From JAZKFT01 sp043760535 (GTDB taxonomy: Bacteria > Bacteroidota > Bacteroidia > Chitinophagales > Chitinophagaceae): a stretch of DNA of 5,944 nucleotides. The notes under the pieces were generated by a model. The model did no database searches and was not told the origin of the DNA. It saw nothing but the letters and a program-made list of their open reading frames with translations. Where the stretch lies: the NCBI GenBank assembly GCA_043760535.1, contig JAYUOV010000070.1, positions 1 through 5,944 on the forward strand. The letters run 5' to 3'. Within the stretch, counting starts at the first letter, position 1. Each line of letters opens with the position of its first letter. Positions 1 to 5,944 of the stretch are shown here, piece after piece. The translations under genes and the position numbers were made by a program.

Positions 1-325
1 TTCATCCTCGAATATACACATAATTCAATAGAAATGAGTTACTTATATATTATTAAATATAATACATTAATAATTTTTGGTTTTTAGAGATGCCCTATAT
101 ATAATCATTATAACCCTTAAGGTAGTAGTGCCCTGTTGTTGGGTTTTTATTAAGTGGTTATTTTTTTATTGATGCTATAATGTAAAAATGTGAGCACTCC
201 ATTAACAGTACATTTTTGTTATATCGGTGGCTTTTTCGGTGGCTTCCTCAGCACCAAACGAACCAGATTTATAATCTTACCTATTTAACTTCAGAATTTC
301 TTACCCTATATGCTTAACAATGTAA
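1..325. other. AT-rich non-coding stretch
   Basis: No open frame here gives a recognisable protein on either strand, and I see no tRNA, rRNA or CRISPR structure. The stretch is strongly AT-rich. The only small-scale structure I can point to is a 10-bp direct repeat, tcggtggctt, at 224-233 and 236-245. The stretch lies immediately left of the IS66-like transposase relic and may include further decayed mobile DNA, but nothing in it is recognisable as such. Confidence 0.5.
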
Positions 326-585
326 TTTTTTAGCAGATTAAAAGTCTTTGTAAAAAGGCTCAATAAAAACAGGAATGCCATATTTACTTTTTTATACCAT
401 CTCAAAGAATCCCTGATAGTAACGGTTCAGAAAAAGCTATACGCACTGCAAAAATTAAAACATAAGTATTTGGCCCATTTAAAATACTGGATGGTGCAAA
501 TAGGTTTGCAGTTCCTAGGTCTGTTATTGATACAGCCAAAAAAAATAAAAAGGAATCAGCTAAAAGCACACTTTACAGTGGCTAA
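326..585 (+). pseudogene. IS66-family transposase, degenerate C-terminal fragment
   Basis: Two adjacent plus-strand frames together read like the C-terminal end of a Bacteroidota IS66 (DDE) transposase. From about 326 to 405 one frame gives FVKRLNKNRNAIFTFLYHLK. From about 406 the reading shifts by one base and continues IPDSNGSEKAIRTAKIKT, an in-frame TAA at 463-465, then VFGPFKILDGANRFAV and SVIDTAKKN, ending at TAA 583-585. The NGSE(K/R)AIR block is the IS66 segment carrying the last acidic residue of the DDE triad, and the FGPFK...GA.RFAV..SVIDT part matches the usual tail of these proteins. At least one frameshift (about 403-410) and one nonsense codon break it. The N-terminal and main catalytic parts are missing, so it cannot be active. 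Family assignment is by recalled motif similarity. The open frame at 470-652 in this region is only an out-of-frame reading. Confidence 0.72.
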
Positions 586-686
586 CTATACGGCTATAAG
601 TAGTAACATAGTTTTTCTATTTCCCTCACTAAAACAAAATTTATTATGCTAAACCCATTGGGCACTATACACTTATGCCTGTATTT

Positions 687-2507
687 TTACAGCTTCGCTT
701 CCAAATTTAACCCAAATTCCTTCGCAGTACCCTTTGCCATCTCATACCCAGCATCCGCATGGCGTATCACTCCCATACCAGGATCGTTTCTTAAAACACG
801 GGCCAGGCGGAGTGCAGCTTCTTGGGTGCCATCGGCCACAATTACCATCCCTGCATGGATGCTATAACCCATGCCCACGCCGCCGCCATGGTGCAGGCTT
901 ACCCAACTGGCACCACCGGCTGTATTTACCAATGCATTAAGGATGGGCCAATCTGCCACCGCATCACTGCCATCCAGCATGGCTTCGGTTTCGCGGTTGG
1001 GGCTAGCCACGGAGCCTGTATCTAAATGATCTCGACCAATTACGATTGGGGCTTTTACTTTTCCGGTACGTACCAGTTCGTTAAAAGCCAGTCCAGCTTT
1101 TTCCCTTTCTCCTTGGCCCAGCCAGCAAATGCGTGCCGGTAAGCCTTGAAAGGCTATTTTTTTCTGGGCCATTTTCATCCACCGTATCATGCCCTTATTT
1201 TCCGGAAACATATCCATGATTACTTGGTCGGTAACCGCAATATCAGCAGGGTCGCCGCTCAATGCAGCCCAACGGAACGGACCCTTGCCTTCGCAAAACA
1301 ATGGGCGGATATAGGCTGGTACAAAACCAGGAAAATCGAAGCAACGATTTAGGGTGTAAGGTGTAGGGTTTAGGGCAGAAGGTAAACCCTTCGACTCATT
1401 TTCTTCCTTATACCTTTCCCCGTTTTCTTCCTTATACCTTCTACCTTCCACCTTATACCTTTCCTCGCATTCCTGCGCCCTTGCCCTAATGTTATTTCCA
1501 TAGTCGAAAGTGATAGCGCCTTTGTCCATTAGTTGCAGCATTAGTTGTACATGGAGGTACATGCTTTCGTAGCTGCGTTGTGTATATGCTTCGGGGTTTA
1601 TTTTGCGTAATTCGTTGGCCTGTTCGTTGGTAAGGTTGTGAGGCACATAGCCAATCAAAGGGTCATGTGCACTGGTTTGGTCGGTAAGTGTATCGGGGAT
1701 GATGTTGCGATCTATTAATCGTTGCAATAGATCAATGGCATTACATAATACGCCAATGCTTTTGGCGGTGCTTTCTGCTTTGTATTTTACAGCAGCATCA
1801 ATTGCAGCATCTATATCTGTGTATTTTTCATCGAGGTATTTTGTTTCAATGCGTTTGTCTATCCGCCATTCTTCCACTTCGGCTATCAAAGCCACGCCTT
1901 CGTTCATGGTAATGGCTAATGGCTGTGCGCCGCCCATGCCGCCGAGGCCGGCGGTTACGTTAAGGGTGCCTTTAAGCGAACCGTGAGTGGTAAGTGGTGA
2001 GTGGTGAGTGTGGGGCTTCGAAAAATGCTTATCTGCCAAAGCTGCATAAGTTTCGTAAGTGCCTTGCACAATGCCCTGGCTGCCGATGTATATCCAGCTG
2101 CCGGCGGTCATTTGGCCGTACATCATCAGGCCTTTTTTTTCAAGTTCGTCAAAGTGTTTCCAGTTGGCCCAGTTGGGTACCAATTGGCTGTTGCTGATGA
2201 GTACCCTTGGGGCGTCTTTATGTGTTTTTAAAATACCCACCGGCTTACCGCTTTGTATGAGCAGTGTTTCATCATTCTCCAAAATTTTAAGCCCGGCAAT
2301 AATTTTGTCGAGGGCATCAAAATTTCTTGCTGCCTTGCCACGGCCACCATACACAATCAGGTCGTCAGGGCGTTCTGCTACTTCGGGGTCCAGGTTATTG
2401 AGCAGCATACGCAGGGCTGCTTCCTGTATCCAACCTTTGCAGTTTAGGGTTGTGCCGGTTGGGGTGGCATATTTTATAGGGTCGTATTTTGGGGTTGTCT
2501 GAACCAT
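687..2507 (-). CDS. hutU: urocanate hydratase (urocanase), with two repeat-derived insertions
   Basis: Cytoplasmic NAD+-dependent enzyme of histidine catabolism. It hydrates urocanate, the product of HutH, to 4-imidazolone-5-propionate. Recognisable blocks in order: N-terminal YGGRGKAARN (about 53-62), SNSQLVPNW (105-113), MTAGSWIYIGSQGIVQGTYETY (133-154), the glycine-rich NAD loop TAGLGGMGGAQPLA (185-198), FDFPGFVPAYIRPLFCEGKGP (about 390-410), the urocanase signature FQGLPARICW with C461 aligning with the active-site Cys410 of Pseudomonas putida, and the C-terminal RDHLDTGSVASPNRE and HHGGGVGMGYSIHAGMV. The length is 606 residues against the usual 550-560. The excess is explained by extra segments at about 163-175 and 348-386, both encoded by 7-bp repeats and both in frame. 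All catalytic motifs are intact, so the enzyme may still work. The ATG is 10 bp after the stop of the TOPRIM-like gene, with no Shine-Dalgarno site, which is normal for Bacteroidota. Confidence 0.97.
   Translation of the reverse strand: MVQTTPKYDPIKYATPTGTTLNCKGWIQEAALRMLLNNLDPEVAERPDDLIVYGGRGKAARNFDALDKIIAGLKILENDETLLIQSGKPVGILKTHKDAPRVLISNSQLVPNWANWKHFDELEKKGLMMYGQMTAGSWIYIGSQGIVQGTYETYAALADKHFSKPHTHHSPLTTHGSLKGTLNVTAGLGGMGGAQPLAITMNEGVALIAEVEEWRIDKRIETKYLDEKYTDIDAAIDAAVKYKAESTAKSIGVLCNAIDLLQRLIDRNIIPDTLTDQTSAHDPLIGYVPHNLTNEQANELRKINPEAYTQRSYESMYLHVQLMLQLMDKGAITFDYGNNIRARAQECEERYKVEGRRYKEENGERYKEENESKGLPSALNPTPYTLNRCFDFPGFVPAYIRPLFCEGKGPFRWAALSGDPADIAVTDQVIMDMFPENKGMIRWMKMAQKKIAFQGLPARICWLGQGEREKAGLAFNELVRTGKVKAPIVIGRDHLDTGSVASPNRETEAMLDGSDAVADWPILNALVNTAGGASWVSLHHGGGVGMGYSIHAGMVIVADGTQEAALRLARVLRNDPGMGVIRHADAGYEMAKGTAKEFGLNLEAKL
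1349..1464. repeat. inverted heptamer-repeat arrays inside hutU (second insertion)
   Basis: On the plus strand the left arm is five consecutive heptamers (ttagggt, gtaaggt, gtagggt, ttagggc, agaaggt) at 1349-1383. The right arm at 1430-1464 has five heptamers of the complementary type (ccttata, ccttcta, ccttcca, ccttata, cctttcc). Between them lies an extra 24-bp unit: an exact 18-bp copy occurs at 1399-1416 and 1423-1440. The arms pair imperfectly: 1352-1369 against 1443-1460 matches at 14 of 18 positions, and three of the four mismatches are G-U compatible in one strand. The block encodes about residues 348-386 of HutU, including RYK units at spacings of 7 and 8 residues, and normal urocanases have nothing in this place. 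Confidence 0.85.
1983..2010. repeat. four tandem heptamers inside hutU (first insertion)
   Basis: Read on the plus strand, the block is gtgagtg, gtaagtg, gtgagtg, gtgagtg: four contiguous 7-bp units with a single base difference. On the coding strand this is CACTCAC-type repetition and encodes the His/Thr/Ser/Pro-rich stretch THHSPLTTH of HutU. The extra segment (about residues 163-175) sits just before the GSLKG and NAD-binding TAGLGGMGG part, where other urocanases go straight from the preceding helix into (G/D)LKG. The insertion totals roughly 39 bp, which keeps the frame. Confidence 0.85.
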
Positions 2508-2517
2508 AATTAGATAG

Positions 2518-3144
2518 CTACAATGGATAAACTAAAAATTGATTTTTATTATTTACCAAATGAGAAATGCAACGTTCTAACGTCCCATAACACGGTAGGT
2601 TTAGATTTCTTAAAGTATTAATGTCCATAGCTTGGGTTAATGTCAGTTGGTCTAATGCAGGCTTGTAGACCCTATTTCCCTCAAGTGATTGTGTGATTAG
2701 ACCTTTTGCATCTCTCTTGATTTCAGGATTTAAGGGAGCTTTAATATTCTCCTTAAATTTAATTTTGCCTTTTACCATATGTTGTATTTCCCTGCCCGAA
2801 AACTCATTTAAATATGCACAGAAAAGTGTTTCAAATTCCCGATACATTAGATGGTATGAAACAGGGAAGTTAACAGGGTGTCCTCTTATCACTGTAGCGA
2901 TTTTTGGAGCTTCAATTTTTGGGCATTTATCGTCTTCGTCTTTGATAATCAATAAACCTTCCACGTCAGGTTTATATTGAATTGCCCTAATAGAGTTTAA
3001 TAAGTCCACCTCTTTGTGCAAATTCTTTGTCCGGATTGCTTTGGCTATTTGTACATTATGATACCCGAGGTTGTGACAAATTTTTGAAACCAATTTTGTC
3101 GCTGCATCCACTTCACCGTGCCCTTCCGCTAGGATGTAAATCAT
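2518..3144 (-). CDS. TOPRIM-fold DUF4276-like protein, putative effector partner of the upstream ATPase
   Basis: A 208-residue protein with the motif layout of small TOPRIM/DUF4276 proteins. At the N-terminus, after a first beta strand, comes AEGHGEVDA with E7, G8 and E11. A hydrophobic strand then ends in the acidic LLIIKDEDD (D69, D71), followed by YREFETLF with E103 and E105 (about 101-108). A basic C-terminal part contains KRDAKG (143-148) and YKPALDQ (160-166). In TOPRIM enzymes the first Glu and the DxD bind a divalent metal for phosphodiester chemistry, so a nuclease activity is possible but unproven. There is no signal peptide or membrane segment. Its ATG overlaps the stop of the ATPase gene as ATGA (3141-3144), implying translational coupling and a shared function. 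Pairs of ATPase and DUF4276 or DUF4435 TOPRIM proteins are widespread and linked to phage defence; PARIS AriA-AriB is a comparable pair. The family call is from motif recall. Confidence 0.75.
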   Translation of the reverse strand: MIYILAEGHGEVDAATKLVSKICHNLGYHNVQIAKAIRTKNLHKEVDLLNSIRAIQYKPDVEGLLIIKDEDDKCPKIEAPKIATVIRGHPVNFPVSYHLMYREFETLFCAYLNEFSGREIQHMVKGKIKFKENIKAPLNPEIKRDAKGLITQSLEGNRVYKPALDQLTLTQAMDINTLRNLNLPCYGTLERCISHLVNNKNQFLVYPL

Positions 3145-4286
3145 ATGGGCAATGTTAATTCAGACTGAATGACACTTAAACCTTCGTTACGATGAATTTC
3201 ACCTAAAGAATATAAACCATCTTTTACAATCTCTATTTGGTCTTCTTTCATTTTGGATATGTATGTTGCTTTACCCCTTTTGGATACAACACGAATGCAC
3301 TCAGGTACTTTTATTAAATCCAAGAGTTCTGGGCTATGTGTAGTAATAAGAATCTGCGAACTATAGGATGATTGGACTAAAAAATCGTAAATAATTCCTA
3401 TAGCACCAGGGTGAATTGTGAGTTCCGGTTCTTCAATGCCAATCAATGTCAGAGCTGGTTTTTGAAGTAAAGCAGATATGATACCTGCAATTCTTAGGGT
3501 TCCATCGGATTCCTGCGATGATTCAAACCATTTTGCTTTGTTGCTGTCTCCTGATACACCATGCCGGAATTGAGTTATAAGATACCCGCTTACTGGTTTA
3601 ATTATGATGTCATCAATTTCATTTGTTAGTTTGTTAAGCCCTATAATTAAATCATCTTTCCAAGTGCCCACATCCTGATCCTTTAATATTGATACCCAGT
3701 TATTACCATGCTCTTCCATAGGTTTGCTTGGTTCATATTTTTGAGGTATCCGAAGTGTGTCTGGATAAATGCTGTAGCCTCTCATCTTTAATAAGCAATC
3801 AAACAGAGGGCTAAAATTTGTATCACCCCCAATAAGCGGCAATACTAGAGTTAATGGAGTTATCGATGGCTTTGATGATTCTGGTTCAATCAGCCATTTT
3901 TGGTCTACAATTAAGTAACTGTGTTCCTTCCCATCTCCTTTATTTAAGATATATGCTTGTTCGGTTTTAACAACGTATTCATGCCTGTTCGATCCTGCAA
4001 TTTCAAATTGATAATAACCAGAAAAAGATTTTTCTTCAATTTCTAATTTTATAAAAATGTTATAGGGTCTGCTATACGTCCATCTTCTTATTGATTGAAT
4101 TCCATTTCTTTTTGTAATAGCACCTTCCAATCCAAGTTTCATAGCGTCAGAAACAAAGCTGAAAACATCAACAATATTTGATTTTCCAGACCCATTTTGG
4201 CCAACTAAGACCGTCAGTTTCTCTAAGTCAATAACCGTATTTGCAGGAATACTCTTGTAATTCGAAATTGTAATTCTCGTAATCAT
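3141..4286 (-). CDS. AAA_21/OLD-like ATPase (SMC/RecF-type ABC fold)
   Basis: A 381-residue soluble ATPase. It opens with the typical RITISNYKSI start of RecF/SMC/OLD-type proteins, followed by Walker A GQNGSGKS (29-36, K35 and S36). The middle region (about 60-250) is variable and lacks a long coiled coil. An ABC-type signature segment SSQESDGTLR (257-266) follows, then Walker B with catalytic acidic residues LIGIEEPELTIHP (281-293, E285/E286) and the switch-histidine segment ILITTHSPELLD (312-323, H317). The ATP site therefore looks complete. Unlike single-chain OLD nucleases it has no TOPRIM domain of its own; that function appears to be supplied by the overlapping downstream gene. Likely role, inferred from this pairing: nucleotide-driven sensor or assembly platform of a two-gene immune module. 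The start is supported by the N-terminal motif; no Shine-Dalgarno is present. The gene is visibly more AT-rich than hutH and hutU, consistent with acquisition. Confidence 0.9.
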   Translation of the reverse strand: MITRITISNYKSIPANTVIDLEKLTVLVGQNGSGKSNIVDVFSFVSDAMKLGLEGAITKRNGIQSIRRWTYSRPYNIFIKLEIEEKSFSGYYQFEIAGSNRHEYVVKTEQAYILNKGDGKEHSYLIVDQKWLIEPESSKPSITPLTLVLPLIGGDTNFSPLFDCLLKMRGYSIYPDTLRIPQKYEPSKPMEEHGNNWVSILKDQDVGTWKDDLIIGLNKLTNEIDDIIIKPVSGYLITQFRHGVSGDSNKAKWFESSQESDGTLRIAGIISALLQKPALTLIGIEEPELTIHPGAIGIIYDFLVQSSYSSQILITTHSPELLDLIKVPECIRVVSKRGKATYISKMKEDQIEIVKDGLYSLGEIHRNEGLSVIQSELTLPI

Positions 4287-4306
4287 GGCTACAAATTAAT
4301 CAAAGA

Positions 4307-4384
4307 AGACACCAAAATAGATGTCGACAGTTTTAAAGAAAAAAAATATTTGCTGCCAGCCTTTTTTGCACCACATTGGTGTCT
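4307..4384. repeat. 9-bp inverted repeat upstream of the ATPase gene
   Basis: agacaccaa at 4307-4315 and its exact reverse complement ttggtgtct at 4376-4384 enclose 60 bp in the 141-bp gap between the small gene and the ATPase gene. The enclosed DNA has A- and T-runs. It is in the right place to be an operator for the ATPase-TOPRIM unit, a long-loop hairpin in the leader, or the relic of a small inserted element. The sequence does not decide between these. I see no clear Bacteroidota TAnnTTTG promoter here, only a near match (TATTTTGG on the minus strand) a short way upstream of the ATPase ATG. Confidence 0.35.
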
Positions 4385-4427
4385 AAAACAACTATCATTT
4401 TATACTGACTTTGTTATGCTCCTTTCC

Positions 4428-4631
4428 TCATTGTTCGTAAGTGTTTTCATTCCAGTTGTTTTTTGTTTCAAGCCTTTCCATCTCCTCATCTAGTTGCCTA
4501 GCAAGCATTTGAACAATCCTGTTGTTGAGTTCGGTATAATCGCTTTCTGGCAATGGTTTATCCAGCAACTGAAGCATATCCAATTGCTGGTTATTCAGTC
4601 TTGAGGGGCTTCTTTCAAATAATGTTTCCAT
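4428..4631 (-). CDS. small hypothetical protein, antitoxin-like, possibly C-terminally truncated
   Basis: A 67-residue, charged, probably all-helical protein. It has QQLDMLQLLDKPL near the N-terminus, a central ELNNRIVQMLARQLDEEMERL helix, and a NNWNENTYEQ end. There is no membrane segment and no cysteine. The pattern resembles small Bacteroidota proteins encoded just before PIN-domain toxins, which usually continue as W-x-K-E-H-x-(R)-T-P-Y-K. Here the TGA stop (4428-4430) is followed in frame by GKEHNKVSIK and a second TGA at 4395-4397, so the stop may have arisen from a TGG tryptophan codon. No toxin gene follows: only 141 bp separate it from the ATPase gene. It lies 76 bp downstream of hutH. 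The family suggestion is from recall and is tentative; a plain lineage-specific small protein is the alternative. Confidence 0.5.
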   Translation of the reverse strand: METLFERSPSRLNNQQLDMLQLLDKPLPESDYTELNNRIVQMLARQLDEEMERLETKNNWNENTYEQ

Positions 4632-4688
4632 AAAACAAATTTCATTAAAGGTACAAATGCACCGCTTCCGAACACTTATTCAAATTAA

Positions 4689-4705
4689 AATGACATCAGG
4701 TCATT
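4689..4705 (-). terminator. possible weak hairpin terminator after hutH
   Basis: Two bases after the hutH stop, the minus strand reads a 6-bp stem AATGAC/GTCATT with a 5-base loop, followed by TTTTAATTTG. Position and the T-rich tail suit a Rho-independent terminator, but the stem is short and only one third GC, so it would be weak at best. It could allow partial read-through into the downstream genes. Confidence 0.3.
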
Positions 4706-4707
4706 GT

Positions 4708-5944
4708 TCAAACCTTCCACTCCCTCACAAATGCCACCGCATACATCATATCATCATGCAGCACCCGGTCGGCCTCGTTAAAGCTAACCTGCTCTCTGAA
4801 TGCTGCAAAAAGTTCTTCTATAACAGCTGAGCTTTTCATTGGCCGCCTGAACTCTAAAGCCTGTGCGGCGGTAAGTAGTTCTATGGCCAATACTTTTTCA
4901 ACGTTATTAATTACCCGCAGCAGTTTGGTTGCAGCATTGGCACCCATACTCACATGGTCTTCCTGATTATTGCTCGATGAGATACTATCAACCGAAGCCG
5001 GTGTGCAGAGCTGTTTGTTTTCGCTTACAATACCTGCGGCGGTGTACTGCGGAATCATAAAGCCGCTGTGCAGGCCTGCTTCTTTTACCAAAAACATGGG
5101 CAGACCACGCTGACCGCTGATAAGTTGATAAGTGCGGCGTTCACTAATATTGGCCAGTTCACTCATGGCTATGGCTAAAAAATCTAAACACAAAGCCAGC
5201 GGCTGACCATGGAAGTTACCACCGCTAACAATAAGGTCTTCGTCGGGAAAAATATTTGGGTTGTCGGTTACGCTGTTTATTTCTTGTAAAAAAACTTTTA
5301 GTACATGTTCAAAACTGTCTTTGGTAGCACCATGTACCTGAGGTATACAGCGGAACGAATAAGGATCCTGAATTTCTTTTCCGGTAGCAGCGGCAATGCT
5401 GCTGCCGGTTAAATGCTGCCGAAGTTTGGCGGCCGTATCTATTTGTCCAATATGAGGCCTTATGCGATGAATAGCTTCGTGAAACGGCTGCATGTTACAG
5501 TTAAATCCATCGAAAGAAATGGCGGCAATTAGGTCGGCCATATTTATAAGATGCTCCGCTTTAACCAGGCAATACATGCCATAAGCGGCCATAAATTGCG
5601 TGCCGTTTATCAATGCTAATCCTTCTTTACTACGCAAATTAACGGGCTGCCAATTCAATAATGTATCCACTTCTTTAGTTGGCATTTTTTTACCTTGATA
5701 ATACACTTCTCCCAAGCCTGTAATGGGTAAACATAGGTGGCTGAGCGGTGCCAAATCGCCACTTGCACCAAGGCTGCCCTGCGTGTACACAACCGGTGTA
5801 ACATCGTTATTGTGTAAGTCCATCAGCCGCTGCACGGTTTCGTTTTGTACGCCGCTGTGGCCATAGGCCAGGCTTTTTACTTTAAAGGCCAGCATCAGTT
5901 TTACAATGGCTGTTGGCACTTCTTCGCCCATGCCGCAGGCGTGG
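4708..5944 (-). CDS. hutH: histidine ammonia-lyase (histidase), 5' end outside the window
   Basis: First enzyme of histidine degradation: non-oxidative deamination of L-histidine to trans-urocanate and ammonia, in the cytoplasm. The frame continues to the window edge as HACGMGEEVP, a conserved histidase segment, so the ATG at 5929-5931 is internal and about 85-90 N-terminal residues are missing. Numbering from that internal Met: GSLGASGDLAPLSH (52-65) carries the Ala-Ser-Gly triad (56-58) that cyclises to the MIO electrophile. Further conserved blocks are EGLALINGTQ (N109), QDPYSFRCIPQVHGA (Y191, R194), TDNP (222-225), GNFHGQP (238-244), SERR (263-266) and NNQEDHVSMGA (E324). These match the active-site residues known from the Pseudomonas putida enzyme. 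The implied full length, about 490-500, is normal. The gene ends at TGA 4708-4710. It shares strand and pathway with hutU but is separated from it by about 2.2 kb of unrelated genes. Confidence 0.97.
   Translation of the reverse strand, partial: HACGMGEEVPTAIVKLMLAFKVKSLAYGHSGVQNETVQRLMDLHNNDVTPVVYTQGSLGASGDLAPLSHLCLPITGLGEVYYQGKKMPTKEVDTLLNWQPVNLRSKEGLALINGTQFMAAYGMYCLVKAEHLINMADLIAAISFDGFNCNMQPFHEAIHRIRPHIGQIDTAAKLRQHLTGSSIAAATGKEIQDPYSFRCIPQVHGATKDSFEHVLKVFLQEINSVTDNPNIFPDEDLIVSGGNFHGQPLALCLDFLAIAMSELANISERRTYQLISGQRGLPMFLVKEAGLHSGFMIPQYTAAGIVSENKQLCTPASVDSISSSNNQEDHVSMGANAATKLLRVINNVEKVLAIELLTAAQALEFRRPMKSSAVIEELFAAFREQVSFNEADRVLHDDMMYAVAFVREWKV

Noticed and set aside
112..155. aaccc...gggtt followed by T-rich sequence as a plus-strand terminator
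   Set aside because: Only five pairs around a loop of more than 20 bases, and no plus-strand gene is seen ending upstream of it.
470..652. 60-codon plus-strand open frame
   Set aside because: It is out of frame with the IS66-like motifs over most of the same bases (the protein-like reading is in the neighbouring frame); its own translation is unlike any known protein.
654..662. cccattggg palindrome as a hutU terminator
   Set aside because: A 3-bp stem with a 3-base loop and no T-run on the minus strand; it is not a credible terminator.
1349..1464. CRISPR-like array
   Set aside because: The repeats are contiguous heptamers without spacers and lie inside an intact coding frame.
2059..2502. 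147-codon plus-strand open frame opposite hutU
   Set aside because: It lies wholly antisense to the conserved hutU coding sequence, and its composition is what complementing hutU codons would produce. The other plus-strand frames within 646-2447 are rejected for the same reason.
2693..2980. 95-codon plus-strand open frame opposite the TOPRIM-like gene
   Set aside because: It is antisense to a gene with recognisable motifs and a coupled start; no independent evidence supports coding.
5929..5931. True start codon of hutH
   Set aside because: The conserved segment HACG continues in frame upstream of this Met to the window edge, and histidases have about 85-90 more residues before this point.

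Overview
The window looks like chromosome of a member of the Bacteroidota, probably a Chitinophagaceae-like relative. The two histidine-degradation enzymes read like that group, no gene has a recognisable Shine-Dalgarno site, and a transposase relic at the left end matches Bacteroidota IS66 proteins. This assignment rests on protein recall, not on a search. All intact genes lie on the minus strand, so transcription runs right to left.

Layout in transcription order: (1) hutH, histidine ammonia-lyase, 5'-truncated by the right edge of the window. (2) A small 67-codon gene resembling the antitoxins that precede PIN toxins, with no toxin beside it and possibly cut short by a TGG-to-TGA change. 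(3) A 141-bp gap holding a 9-bp inverted repeat. (4) An OLD/AAA_21-like ATPase gene overlapping by ATGA with (5) a small TOPRIM/DUF4276-like protein gene. (6) hutU, urocanate hydratase, whose ATG lies 10 bp after the TOPRIM stop. (7) An AT-rich stretch of about 690 bp containing a broken C-terminal fragment of an IS66-type transposase on the plus strand.

HutH deaminates histidine to urocanate and HutU hydrates urocanate, so the window holds the first two steps of histidine catabolism. The ATPase-TOPRIM pair has no obvious metabolic link to them. It is more AT-rich by eye and has the architecture of nucleotide-dependent ATPase plus nuclease-like effector immune modules (compare OLD/Gabija and AriA-AriB of PARIS). 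It sits like a cassette between hutH and hutU.

The most unusual sequence feature is inside hutU. The 606-residue protein is about 50 residues longer than the usual 550-560, and the excess is two in-frame insertions made of 7-bp repeats. One is four tandem heptamers. The other is a pair of oppositely oriented heptamer arrays able to fold into a hairpin. Both sit in loops next to conserved catalytic or NAD-binding segments, whose motifs are intact.
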